Shown: positions 16,832 to 23,344 of the stretch, piece after piece | How the letters are laid out: each line of letters begins with the position of its first letter | Position numbering within the stretch: the first letter of the stretch is position 1 | From: a virus | Reading direction: 5' to 3' (one strand) | DNA: 42,502 nt | IMG/VR virus record: IMGVR_UViG_3300048922_000076 | Location: 1-42,502 of that record | Position numbers and translations under genes: made by a program | The notes under the pieces: model-generated | What the model was told of the DNA's origin: nothing | Seen by the model: the letters and a program-made list of their open reading frames with translations, nothing else | Databases searched by the model: none

Positions 16832-17418
16832 TCAGGGAATAAGGCGAGACGCCACGCGCGGCGACGCTCTGCCCTTGGTTGATTGTCTGGGTGTCGCTCG
16901 ACCGTGACGCCGTCTGCATGATCCACCAACGAGTAACAGGGATAGATGACCTTGCCTCCCAATGCATCACCGACTGCATAGTCAGCCGCCTTAGTTCGGT
17001 TCCAGTTCTGCATTATCCGGCTTAGTCCGCTGACTGGCGGGCTGTAACATACGCCATGAATGAGCCGGTCCATCATGATGTGGGCAGCGCGGCGTTTATC
17101 TGCATCAATCAGGCTGGCTGCTATCTGCTGCTGGTACTGTGGGGGACGCCCGGTACCCAGATAGAAACTGATGAGATTATCGGGAAACTTGGTCAGCCAC
17201 TCATTCACACCCCGAGAGAAGTCCGGTAACGGCAGAGCGTCATCCTCAAGAATTACCACGCGGCAATCCTGCTGACTGGCCCACTCGATGGCACGGCGAT
17301 GGTTCCAGTTCGCACCGTGGTCGTCTTCATCAATCAACAGGTGCGCGTCCAACATATCAGCGAGGCGAGTCGCCATGTCTCGGCGCTGGTGGTGCCCAAC
17401 AACACAGAACTTCATCAT
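16819..17418 (-). CDS. Small glycosyltransferase-like protein
   Basis: 199 residues. After a beta strand (MKFCVVGHHQRR) and HLLIDEDDHGANWNHRRAIEWA comes CRVVILEDDALPLPDF at about 53-68, the LEDD(A)-type motif of GT25/LPS-type glycosyltransferases that binds metal and nucleotide sugar. YLGTGRPP and a YPCYSLVDHADG segment follow. The size and motif fit a compact GT-A fold. It overlaps the larger glycosyltransferase upstream (ATGATG) and the HNH gene downstream, so all three are likely co-translated late. The substrate is unknown: capsid or tail protein, phage DNA or host LPS are possible. Confidence 0.65.
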   Translation of the reverse strand: MMKFCVVGHHQRRDMATRLADMLDAHLLIDEDDHGANWNHRRAIEWASQQDCRVVILEDDALPLPDFSRGVNEWLTKFPDNLISFYLGTGRPPQYQQQIAASLIDADKRRAAHIMMDRLIHGVCYSPPVSGLSRIMQNWNRTKAADYAVGDALGGKVIYPCYSLVDHADGVTVERHPDNQPRAERRRAWRLALFPEWTR

Positions 17419-19466
17419 GCAATCCCCACTCTCTGTTTGTAGGCTGTGTAGCGCTGGTCATTCTCGAACTTTTTAATGCCGTACTTCTGTTCGAACAGCA
17501 CGACCTGACCCCATGTCATTTCATCAGGCGGTGCAGCACCGCCGGTCTTAGAAACCAGATGTTTAACGTGTGAAGCAGGGATAATCATTGGCATAGAACC
17601 GGCTCGCCTGACCTGCTCAATCACCGAATCATCTGCGCACCAGTACCGAAAATCTTCATCCAGCCCACCGATATCCACCCACAACTGACGCGACAGCACG
17701 AAGCACCAGCCGCTGAAATGTTTTCCATTAACAGTGCCGGTTTCATTTTTAGTGATCCCCTGCTGTCTGCTGTCGCCCGGACTGACGGGAGACATAACAG
17801 GATGCTTGGCCTGCAGCAGGGCGTCGAGCCATCCGGACATGAATTCAAGGTCATTATTGGCAACCATGACCCACGGTGCGGAACCAGTCCTAATGCCTCG
17901 GTTGGCAAACGCGTTGTAAGCGAACGCGCTGCTTTCATAAAGCGTAACGGCACCTGCATAACGAACGGCTTCGGTCTGCTCAATGACAATGACATTGACG
18001 TTGTGCACTCCTGCACCATCCCGGCAGGTGTTAATAGCGTGCTGAGTCATCACCTGTCGTTCATCGGTGTCGCCCTTAGATAAAATGACAACATCAATAA
18101 CAGGAGGCTTTGACCGCTTCACTATCTGCGTCTGGTAACGCTGTGAAAGCTGCGTTTCGGTCGTCGTGCGGTTGTAATCGTAGTGATAAAGAACCCGCTC
18201 AATAGCATGCTCAGTGCGTAAAAGTGGCCGGAGGTCTTTGGCGTACTCTCGATCCTCGCCACAGAGTTTCGACGGGAATGGCGTGCGTAAAACAATAGCC
18301 CGCTTCACTGCACAAATATGGTTCGGGATCCGGTGATACTCATTACCAGTGTTGGCATCGTCGGCATATTTCAGCGAGTAACGGCACAGTAACGGCGCGT
18401 TGCCATCGAGTGACACCTTTGCCTGAAACGTAATGACGTCAGCGCCGGAAGTCGCGGCCGTCAACAGCGATGTAATGTAATCAGGCTCTATGCGGTCGTC
18501 GTCATCAACGAACACGACATATTCGCCCTTTGCCAGCCTGACCATCTCGTTACGCTTGTCGCCCAATTGAATGGTTTTGGTGTCCATAATGAACAGGATT
18601 TCAACCCTGTCCTGCTCGGATTTGCTCAGGGCATTGTATTGCCCGAAGATCTGAGACTGGATTTTCTGAGCGAAATTATCCCAGCGCGTATGCACTGAGG
18701 GGATCAAAATGGACAATGCGACACCAGGCTTATGCCCGGCAATAACATCGCGACGAAATGGTACGTATTCCGAACTGTAGCGTTTCTCTTCCGCCAACTG
18801 AGGCTTTGCAGCCAATCTGACGTGCTCAGGAACTGAGGACTGAATATTGCCTTTTTCGTCACTCGCATAAAATAAACCGGCTGAATCCTCCACATCCTGA
18901 TAGCGGCAGGTTGTCAGTCCTGCGTTGAAAATGCGGTCTGACCACGATTCGTGCTCAAAACCCCACGTCCCGAAATTGGTATCCATGCCGCCTACACGGT
19001 CAACGGCTTTGCGTGTCACATATAACATGCAGCCTTTTGGGCGGACGTGGGCGCGGACCCCGTTTTCTCGAAAATAAGCGTCATCACCCCACAGGTACAT
19101 CAGATGCTGCTCTGGCGATGAGGTATAAGGCACCCACCAGTTTTCAGTGGATGGCCACGTATCATCGTCAAATAAAAAAAGGTGGTCACATCCAGAATTC
19201 AGCAACTCTTCAATGCAACGATTCTTTGCGCCAGCAATGCCGAGTGATTTCTCATGCCGAATAATTTCAATACCGGCAGCAGCCGCCGCTGGCGCTGAAC
19301 CATCGTCAATCACGATTAACTTAGCGCCAGCCGGTAGATATTTCAGATGCTGTTCAATCGTCTTTGCCAGAACAGAAGGCCGGTTGTGCGTCGTAATGGC
19401 AATGCCAATCAGCGAGCCCGAATTGCACACAGGCGCATACGGGACACCATCAATAGTGACCTGCAT
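17415..19466 (-). CDS. Large glycosyltransferase with three GT-A-like domains
   Basis: 683 residues; AGGAG lies 6 bases before the start. Domain 1 (about 17-225): GIAITTHNRPSVLAKTI, LIVIDDGSAP and HLFLFDDDTWP with the DxD motif. Domain 2 (about 235-440): VALSILIPSVH, ILFIMDTK and GEYVVFVDDDDRIEPDY. Domain 3 (about 455-660): IDVVILSKGDTDER, VNVIVIEQTE, APWVMVANNDLEF and GGLDEDFRYWCADDS. Each has the order of a family 2 glycosyltransferase. Three such domains in one chain suggest a processive or bifunctional enzyme. It lies beside a second glycosyltransferase gene and near packaging genes; the target is not shown by the sequence. Confidence 0.75.
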   Translation of the reverse strand: MQVTIDGVPYAPVCNSGSLIGIAITTHNRPSVLAKTIEQHLKYLPAGAKLIVIDDGSAPAAAAAGIEIIRHEKSLGIAGAKNRCIEELLNSGCDHLFLFDDDTWPSTENWWVPYTSSPEQHLMYLWGDDAYFRENGVRAHVRPKGCMLYVTRKAVDRVGGMDTNFGTWGFEHESWSDRIFNAGLTTCRYQDVEDSAGLFYASDEKGNIQSSVPEHVRLAAKPQLAEEKRYSSEYVPFRRDVIAGHKPGVALSILIPSVHTRWDNFAQKIQSQIFGQYNALSKSEQDRVEILFIMDTKTIQLGDKRNEMVRLAKGEYVVFVDDDDRIEPDYITSLLTAATSGADVITFQAKVSLDGNAPLLCRYSLKYADDANTGNEYHRIPNHICAVKRAIVLRTPFPSKLCGEDREYAKDLRPLLRTEHAIERVLYHYDYNRTTTETQLSQRYQTQIVKRSKPPVIDVVILSKGDTDERQVMTQHAINTCRDGAGVHNVNVIVIEQTEAVRYAGAVTLYESSAFAYNAFANRGIRTGSAPWVMVANNDLEFMSGWLDALLQAKHPVMSPVSPGDSRQQGITKNETGTVNGKHFSGWCFVLSRQLWVDIGGLDEDFRYWCADDSVIEQVRRAGSMPMIIPASHVKHLVSKTGGAAPPDEMTWGQVVLFEQKYGIKKFENDQRYTAYKQRVGIA

Positions 19467-19482
19467 AGATGCTCCTGGTTAA

Positions 19483-19707
19483 TTATTGTTTCTTGATGCG
19501 AACGGTACCGAAGAGGGTTTGCCACTTAACTTCGCCGTTCTCTGCGATCATGCGGTCGTGTTCATCTAACACAGCAGCGATTACTTCACCATTTTCATCA
19601 TCAGCGGTGAAGCAGCTCTTGACCTCTTCGCCATCGAGATAAACTTTGTAACGCTGCCCCGGATAAATTCTTATGCCAGGGTCATCATCCAGAACTGTTA
19701 ATCGCAT
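19483..19707 (-). CDS. Small hypothetical phage protein
   Basis: 74 residues from the ATG at 19707 (AAGGTG upstream). Start MRLTVLDDDPGIRI, then YKVYLDGEEVKSCFTADD and EVIAAVLDEHDRMI, ending VKWQTLFGTVRIKKQ. This compact beta-rich pattern occurs in small phage proteins near lysis or terminase genes, but I do not know a function. A terminator lies just upstream (19730-19751), so it is expressed only by read-through or from an unseen promoter. It ends 16 bases before the large glycosyltransferase. Confidence 0.6.
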   Translation of the reverse strand: MRLTVLDDDPGIRIYPGQRYKVYLDGEEVKSCFTADDENGEVIAAVLDEHDRMIAENGEVKWQTLFGTVRIKKQ

Positions 19708-19729
19708 AATGCTCACCTTTTCAGGCCAT

Positions 19730-19751
19730 AAAAAAACCGCCCGTAGGCGGT
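19730..19751 (-). terminator. Intrinsic terminator after the 42-residue ORF (CGTA-loop type)
   Basis: Minus strand ACCGCC-TACG-GGCGGT and seven T, identical in stem and loop to 8113-8135. It begins at the stop codon of the small ORF at 19751-19879. Confidence 0.8.
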
Positions 19752-19879
19752 TAGTTGAATAATTTGGTGAAAAGCAGGCCAAGCTTAACGCAATTATTGA
19801 TCTCCTTAATTATCCTCGCAGGATAAATCCCGTAGAGGGTTAAGGCTATCAATGTTACCTGAGCCCCTTGGCTTTTCAT
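19751..19879 (-). CDS. Possible 42-residue hydrophobic peptide gene
   Basis: An ATG at 19879 opens a frame of 42 codons (MKSQGAQVTLIALTLYGIYP…, ending LLFTKLFN) that stops exactly at the base of an intrinsic terminator. GAGGATTAAGG lies upstream and could serve as ribosome site. The central part is hydrophobic enough for one membrane helix. Some 220 nt further upstream is a good promoter (20111-20140), so promoter, leader, ORF and terminator form a self-contained unit. I do not recognise the peptide. It may be a small membrane protein or toxin; an unrelated non-coding RNA is also possible. Confidence 0.4.
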   Translation of the reverse strand: MKSQGAQVTLIALTLYGIYPARIIKEINNCVKLGLLFTKLFN

Positions 19880-20110
19880 GCATTGACCTTAATCCTCGAC
19901 AACTAAGGCGGAAGATCTTCCGGCGCTGCCGGAGAATGTAAAAGCCCAAAATGGTTAAACCAACTTGGTGTATCTTCCTTCTCACTATCTTTTCTTTTTC
20001 AGTTACCCCTGGCTCAGGAACCCTGACGTCGAGATCAGCGGATGCTTTCGGGGACGTTCAAAAATTGGGTCAAAAAGACCTCCTTGAACATTCCGTGGGT
20101 GACTAGATGC
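19880..20110 (-). ncRNA. Structured leader of the small unit
   Basis: No long gene is present. On the minus strand GTTCAA…TTGAAC encloses an inner GGTC-TTTTT-GACC hairpin that hides an AAGGAGG ribosome site in front of a short ORF (MFKEVFLTQFLNVPESIR). Further on TCCGGC-AGC-GCCGGA (19919-19933) forms a perfect 6-bp stem. The layout looks like an attenuator or leader-peptide control region. No riboswitch class was recognised. Confidence 0.35.
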
Positions 20111-20140
20111 AATATAGCAAAAGAAAATGAATGTTGTCAT
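20111..20140 (-). promoter_or_regulatory. Putative promoter with extended -10
   Basis: Minus strand ATGACA (20135-20140), 18-base spacer, TATATT (20111-20116) preceded by TGC. Transcription would begin near 20104, after the gene at 20181-20678, and run into the leader and small ORF. The -35 lies inside the 39-bp repeat. Confidence 0.45.
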
Positions 20141-20176
20141 TATCGCAGACACTCAGTGAATGCCTGCTGTAATGCC
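20138..20176. repeat. 39-bp direct repeat, copy A
   Basis: 35 of 39 bases match 21019-21057. Read on the minus strand both copies encode ALQQAF(T/N)ECL. Copy A lies just after the stop of the gene at 20181-20678. Confidence 0.8.
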
Positions 20177-20180
20177 CAGG

Positions 20181-20678
20181 CTAACTACGCCAAAGAACTC
20201 CACCTGGTCTCAGTTGCTCACGGATAATGGCTTCTACTTTTTCGGTCAGTTCATCCGGTGATTTCATTTCCCGTTTGTCTGAAGTCCCAGCCTTTGGAAT
20301 CGGACATCCGCCAAAAGGCAGAGTGTATGAACCAAATACTTTCTTACAGTCAGACAGCCACCCTTTCTGGATAGAAGCATCCTTAATGAAGATGTACCCA
20401 TCGATGACATGAAAGGGCTTATGGGCTGGATATTCCAATGAGACTGAAACGTCTTCGACATTACCCGTGCAAATATACTCAACCGTGAGTGGTTGGATTA
20501 TTTCAACCTCTTCGATGGTGATCGGGATGATGAATTGCGAAAACGACTTACCTCTTCGCTCTCCCTCGCACAGCACCTGATCGCCGTGTTTAATCCGAAA
20601 GCTCAGACTTGCACTGCAATAATCGCCATCTTGCAACGTATAAAGACGGTTAAAGCTTAAATAAATTTTGTTGGTCAT
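20181..20678 (-). CDS. Hypothetical accessory protein
   Basis: 165 residues, start MTNKIYLSFNRLYTLQDGDY with AGGTG upstream. The first 100 residues look like a beta-sandwich (alternating hydrophobic strands: CSASLSFRIKHGDQVL, QFIIPITIEEVEII, TVEYICTGN). A helical C-terminus (SPDELTEKVEAIIREQL) follows. I do not recognise a family. It is flanked by a terminator upstream (20703-20723) and a repeat plus promoter downstream, so it behaves as a separate accessory gene in the late region. Confidence 0.6.
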   Translation of the reverse strand: MTNKIYLSFNRLYTLQDGDYCSASLSFRIKHGDQVLCEGERRGKSFSQFIIPITIEEVEIIQPLTVEYICTGNVEDVSVSLEYPAHKPFHVIDGYIFIKDASIQKGWLSDCKKVFGSYTLPFGGCPIPKAGTSDKREMKSPDELTEKVEAIIREQLRPGGVLWRS

Positions 20679-20702
20679 TTAGCTGCACCTAATTACGGAC
20701 AT

Positions 20703-20723
20703 AAAAAAACCGCCCGTAGGCGG
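20703..20723 (-). terminator. Intrinsic terminator (CGTA-loop type)
   Basis: Minus strand CCGCC-TACG-GGCGG followed by seven T, the third copy of this element. It ends the small gene at 20746-20958. Confidence 0.8.
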
Positions 20724-20745
20724 CTTGGTAATATTTACAGAGTAA

Positions 20746-20958
20746 TTATTTCTCAATAATCGAAAGTATGGCATTTGCTAATAATTCAATGTTCGCAGCT
20801 GCATACTTAAGATCATCTTCAACTTTATCTGAACTACTCCTTTGTGAGGAAGCAGCAGCTGAAGCTTTAGCAATTTCCAAAGCAGCTGCTACTGCAGCAA
20901 CACGTCTTTGGATTTTCAAGTCGGGGAGGTTATCTCGCAGTGGGAAATTTTCTAACAT
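20746..20958 (-). CDS. Small helical hypothetical protein
   Basis: 70 residues from the ATG at 20958 (AGGTG 6 bases upstream; an ATG three codons earlier lacks a ribosome site). Ala- and Ser-rich helices: RRVAAVAAALEIAKASAAAS, then VEDDLKYAAANIELLANAIL. It has no membrane helix and no known motif. It is followed at once by a terminator. Base composition is slightly more AT-rich than the neighbours. Function unknown. Confidence 0.5.
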   Translation of the reverse strand: MLENFPLRDNLPDLKIQRRVAAVAAALEIAKASAAASSQRSSSDKVEDDLKYAAANIELLANAILSIIEK

Positions 20959-21018
20959 GTTAAGCACCTTTTGATAATGGGAGGTGGCAGATTACCCTTA
21001 TCTTAAATATGGTTAAAG

Positions 21019-21057
21019 CATTATCACAGGCACTCATTGAACGCCTGCTGTAATGCC
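21019..21057. repeat. 39-bp direct repeat, copy B
   Basis: Partner of 20138-20176. It directly follows the stop of the Acb2-like gene and forms the end of an overlapping 44-codon frame. Confidence 0.8.
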
Positions 21058-21158
21058 TTAGCAGTCGCCGTCCGGCTGTGCCACAGCTCGGCACGCAGCC
21101 ATGCATGCAGTCTGCATATCCGTTTTGGCGATCGCCAGCCAGCGCGGATCTGCCCCAT
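21024..21158 (-). CDS. Possible overlapping 44-residue ORF
   Basis: A frame shifted against the Acb2-like gene opens at the ATG at 21158 and ends at 21024: MGQIRAGWRSPKR…AELWHSRTATAKALQQ, ending AFNECL. The last third lies in a 39-bp repeat whose second copy differs by mostly silent changes in this frame (GCG/GCA, TGC/TGT), a hint that this frame has been translated. There is no clear ribosome site. It may equally be the remnant of an older gene end. Confidence 0.25.
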   Translation of the reverse strand: MGQIRAGWRSPKRICRLHAWLRAELWHSRTATAKALQQAFNECL

Positions 21159-21294
21159 CGCAGCGCAACCTTTCAATGTGCGAGATAAATTGACGGCTAA
21201 GCGCCTTAACAGAATTCATATCGGCAATATCTTGCTCGGATAAGGTGCGGTAGCCTTTGACTGTGCTGCCGTCTTGCGGTTTTGCTTCGCTCAT
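21058..21294 (-). CDS. Acb2-like (Acb2/Tad1 hairpin) cyclic-nucleotide sponge
   Basis: 78 residues from the ATG at 21294 (AAGGA 7 bases upstream). The body reads KGYRTLSEQDIADMNSVKAL, a second helix, then DPRWLAIAKTDMQTACMAA and RAVAQP. This GYR-LS/T-…-MN-…-K pattern followed by D-RW-(A/S)I-KTD-Q-…-AxAQP is that of Acb2 and related phage hairpin proteins, which form hexamers and soak up cyclic di- and trinucleotide signals to block CBASS. The assignment rests on remembered family features. It is located among terminator-separated accessory genes next to lysis genes. The C-terminus (DGDC) is unlike the usual TTF-type end. Confidence 0.65.
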   Translation of the reverse strand: MSEAKPQDGSTVKGYRTLSEQDIADMNSVKALSRQFISHIERLRCDGADPRWLAIAKTDMQTACMAACRAVAQPDGDC

Positions 21295-21359
21295 CAATCA
21301 TTCCTTCATCAGTTAATTTTGCAACGCTTCTGGGCTTCAGTGGTATCACCCTGTAGGGA

Positions 21360-21593
21360 TCAGACCAGCTTTTTCGCCAGTTCAACCAGGTCGTCAAACA
21401 CCGCATGAGTCTGCGCGCCAGCAGCGGCAACCAACTCTTTCAGCTTCGCCAGTACAGCATCGCAGTTGTTAACGACAGGCTGCTGTACTACCTCGTCATT
21501 CAATGGTTCTGACATGTTTTGTTCCTCTGTTTGAGTTTCGGCGGGTGCCGGTTTGAAATGCTTATGAAGAAACGCCAATAGCCATTTGATCAT
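21360..21593 (-). CDS. Small hypothetical protein following Rz
   Basis: 77 residues. The start ATG at 21593 overlaps the Rz stop (ATGA). The N-terminus IKWLLAFLHKHFKP is a short hydrophobic helix, followed by a Gln/Glu-rich linker and a helix AVLAKLKELVAAAGAQTHAV and FDDLVELAKKL. An internal ATG at 21515 (MSEPLND) has GAGGAACA upstream and could give a soluble 51-residue form. Similar small proteins lie beside lysis genes in enterobacterial prophages; function unknown. Confidence 0.6.
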   Translation of the reverse strand: MIKWLLAFLHKHFKPAPAETQTEEQNMSEPLNDEVVQQPVVNNCDAVLAKLKELVAAAGAQTHAVFDDLVELAKKLV

Positions 21594-22144
21594 TTCGGAT
21601 TGGCCTTCTGGTTGGTCACTTTGTCGTAAGTGCGCTCGCAGGACTGTCCGGAGACATAACTTTTGTCAGCCTCAGTTGCGTACTTTCCCGCCATTTCGTC
21701 AGATTCGCTGAGCAACTGGGCAAGCAGAATGCTGGCCTCGGTTCTTGCCGAGCTTGCTGCGACAGTGGCGGAAAGGCGGCCGGTTTCACTTCCTGCGAGT
21801 TGCCGCTGGAGGGTCTCGAGTTGTTTGCGCAGCCCGGCACCAGCACGATCAGCAGCAGCGGCATCAGACCGAGCTTTAGCCAGTTCTTCTTCAACATGTT
21901 TTCGTTCCTCGTCGGCGGCCAATTGGCGGCGTTGTTCTTCCGCTCTTTCCTGCCCTTCACGCTTCAAGGTTGCGGCTGTATCGACGGCGTCACGCTGTGA
22001 CCATTTCAACTGCCAGGCCTGATCTGCGGCATTATATCCAGCGGTATAACGCCAGTGACTAAAAGCCCATAACGAAGAAGCCACCAGAGCGATTAACACC
22101 AGTGGCTTCCAGAATTTTTTAATCAGGGCTATAACGGCTGTCAT
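21590..22144 (-). CDS. Rz: Spanin inner-membrane subunit (Rz, DUF2514-like)
   Basis: 184 residues. One N-terminal membrane helix (PLVLIALVASSLWAFSHW, about 14-31) is followed by a long coiled coil with QERAEEQRRQLAADEERKHV and LRKQLETLQRQL, and a C-terminal SCERTYDKVTNQ. This is the build of an inner-membrane spanin that joins the outer-membrane Rz1 and fuses the membranes at the last step of lysis. Rz1 is encoded inside it in another frame. It overlaps the lysozyme stop and start. Confidence 0.88.
   Translation of the reverse strand: MTAVIALIKKFWKPLVLIALVASSLWAFSHWRYTAGYNAADQAWQLKWSQRDAVDTAATLKREGQERAEEQRRQLAADEERKHVEEELAKARSDAAAADRAGAGLRKQLETLQRQLAGSETGRLSATVAASSARTEASILLAQLLSESDEMAGKYATEADKSYVSGQSCERTYDKVTNQKANPK
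21616..21897 (-). CDS. Rz1: Spanin outer-membrane lipoprotein Rz1, nested in Rz
   Basis: 93 residues from an internal ATG at 21897, entirely inside Rz in a different frame. MLKKNWLKLGLMPLLLIVLV forms the signal sequence, ending in the lipobox V-P-G-C (Cys about residue 23). The mature part is Ser/Pro-rich (AAFPPLSQQARQEPRP), as in Rz1 proteins. The nested arrangement is diagnostic of Rz/Rz1. The lipobox -1/-2 residues (P-G) are a little unusual. The frame also extends 21 codons upstream without a signal peptide. Confidence 0.8.
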   Translation of the reverse strand: MLKKNWLKLGLMPLLLIVLVPGCANNSRPSSGNSQEVKPAAFPPLSQQARQEPRPAFCLPSCSANLTKWRESTQLRLTKVMSPDSPASALTTK

Positions 22145-22575
22145 GATAAAAACAGTTCGCGTTCAGCGGCACGGCGCTTCGTAAGTCCTTTCAGCACGCG
22201 ACCGGCAGCCTTATTCCATTTCGGGAACTCATTGGCTGCGCCAGCATAGTCACCCGCGTTTAATTTCTTGATCAGGGTCGAACTGGTGAAGTTCTTCGAA
22301 CCGACATTGAAAATAAACGATACCAGCGCATCAAACTGATTCTGCGTCAGTGGGACTTTCACGTTTGTCCCGATCGACAGTTCCGGCACTTTCACATCAT
22401 CACGCAGAAACTGTTCAGCCTGGGGCTGTGTGATCACGTCACCGCGTTTAACGTTGTGCGTGTGCCCGATACCAATTGTCCACGGCACGCCACCGGTTCC
22501 CGGATCAGGGTACGCAGTCAGCACGCAGCTTTCGAAGCGCTTAATCAGCGCAAAGCCTTTATCACTGGTTTGCAT
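22141..22575 (-). CDS. Endolysin, T4-type lysozyme (GH24)
   Basis: 144 residues. The catalytic triad region is visible: Glu in IKRFESCV (about residue 15), Asp in YPDPGTG (about 24) and Thr in WTIGIGHT (about 32-39). Later QNQFDALVSFIFNVGSKNF and RRAAERELFLS are typical of P22/T4 phage muramidases. It cuts the glycan strands of peptidoglycan. There is no N-terminal hydrophobic segment, so it needs a holin for export. It overlaps Rz by 4 bases. Confidence 0.93.
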   Translation of the reverse strand: MQTSDKGFALIKRFESCVLTAYPDPGTGGVPWTIGIGHTHNVKRGDVITQPQAEQFLRDDVKVPELSIGTNVKVPLTQNQFDALVSFIFNVGSKNFTSSTLIKKLNAGDYAGAANEFPKWNKAAGRVLKGLTKRRAAERELFLS

Positions 22576-22593
22576 GAAGTTCTCTCAGAGGAG

Positions 22594-22881
22594 TTACTGC
22601 GGAATTCGCAGGACTTTAATGATTTTCGCCACGTTGCCGCGCACGGCGAATATCGCAATGCAGATAACGAGGTTCAGTAAGAGGATGGCAAAACGCGTTC
22701 CACCATAATGATCAAACGCCCAACTCAGTGGGACGTGTCCGTAAATCAGGATCATCAGGTAGGCCAGCCATGACGCCCAGCGGCGGTGTGTCGCTCCGTT
22801 CTTTCGAAAGAAACTCAGCCGGATAACCACCAGCGTACACACCACCACGTTCAGAATTACCAGCGGGTCATTTATTACCAC
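22594..22881 (-). CDS. Holin (phage holin family 3-like)
   Basis: 95 residues from a GTG at 22881 with GGAGG 7 bases upstream; an ATG at 22902 lies before that site. Three membrane helices: PLVILNVVVCTLVVIRLSFF, SWLAYLMILIYGHVPLSWAF and FAILLLNLVICIAIFAV, with a basic C-terminus (KIIKVLRIPQ). Together with the next gene it precedes the lysozyme. Holins form membrane lesions that release the lysozyme at a set time. It overlaps the second holin-like gene. Confidence 0.8.
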   Translation of the reverse strand: MVINDPLVILNVVVCTLVVIRLSFFRKNGATHRRWASWLAYLMILIYGHVPLSWAFDHYGGTRFAILLLNLVICIAIFAVRGNVAKIIKVLRIPQ

Positions 22882-23248
22882 TTTGCCCCCTCCACCGATC
22901 AATCAGTGATGTTGGGTTCTTTGCCCGGTTGCTGGCGAACGTAAGCAGCTGCACCGCCAGTGCGGAGATGATCACCGCGCCCAAGGCATCCAATGGTTTA
23001 TCAGGGTAACTGAGCCAGGCCGCCAACTTAGCGCCAGCAACACCGGCACCGAGCAAGCCACACATGAATGAAACGCCAAAATATGAAATGCGGCGCCACG
23101 CTGACAGGTCAACGGCTGACGTGACGTAGAAAACAGCGCCAGCAAAGGCACCGAAAACCACCCCGTAATCCAGACCGGTGAACCAGCCAAACAGACCGAC
23201 CGTTGCAAGCGCCGTTGAAGCCGCTGAAGCTGAAACCGGCTCAGACAT
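22868..23248 (-). CDS. Second holin-like membrane protein
   Basis: 126 residues from the ATG at 23248 (AAGGGG upstream). Membrane helices: LFGWFTGLDYGVVFGAFAGA, RISYFGVSFMCGLLGAGVAG and LGAVIISALAVQLLTFA; the basic C-terminus is RAKNPTSLIDRWRG. It matches putative holins found first in lysis cassettes, where a pair of membrane proteins may act as holin and antiholin. It follows the hicAB cassette; the 62-bp repeat copy begins two bases upstream of its start. Confidence 0.75.
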   Translation of the reverse strand: MSEPVSASAASTALATVGLFGWFTGLDYGVVFGAFAGAVFYVTSAVDLSAWRRISYFGVSFMCGLLGAGVAGAKLAAWLSYPDKPLDALGAVIISALAVQLLTFASNRAKNPTSLIDRWRGQSGNK

Positions 23249-23249
23249 T

Positions 23250-23311
23250 GATAAACCCCTTATCGCTGTTGGTGTCCTCACAACCGAATTGAGGGCAATA
23301 AAAAAGGCCAC
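23250..23311. repeat. 62-bp direct repeat, left copy flanking hicAB
   Basis: 58 of 62 bases match 24118-24179. It includes the leader of the holin-like gene (start at 23248) and the poly-A side of a terminator. Confidence 0.9.
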
Positions 23312-23323
23312 CCGAAGGCAGCC
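23300..23323 (-). terminator. Intrinsic terminator after hicB
   Basis: Minus strand GGCTGCC-TTCG-GGTGGCC followed by TTTTTT, closing the hicAB unit. Part of it belongs to the 62-bp repeat. Confidence 0.65.
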
Positions 23324-23344
23324 TTAAGAGAGGTAAGCGACTCT

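Noticed and set aside
21616-21960. Full 114-codon frame for Rz1
   Set aside because: The signal peptide begins only at the internal ATG at 21897, so the shorter protein is the likely product.
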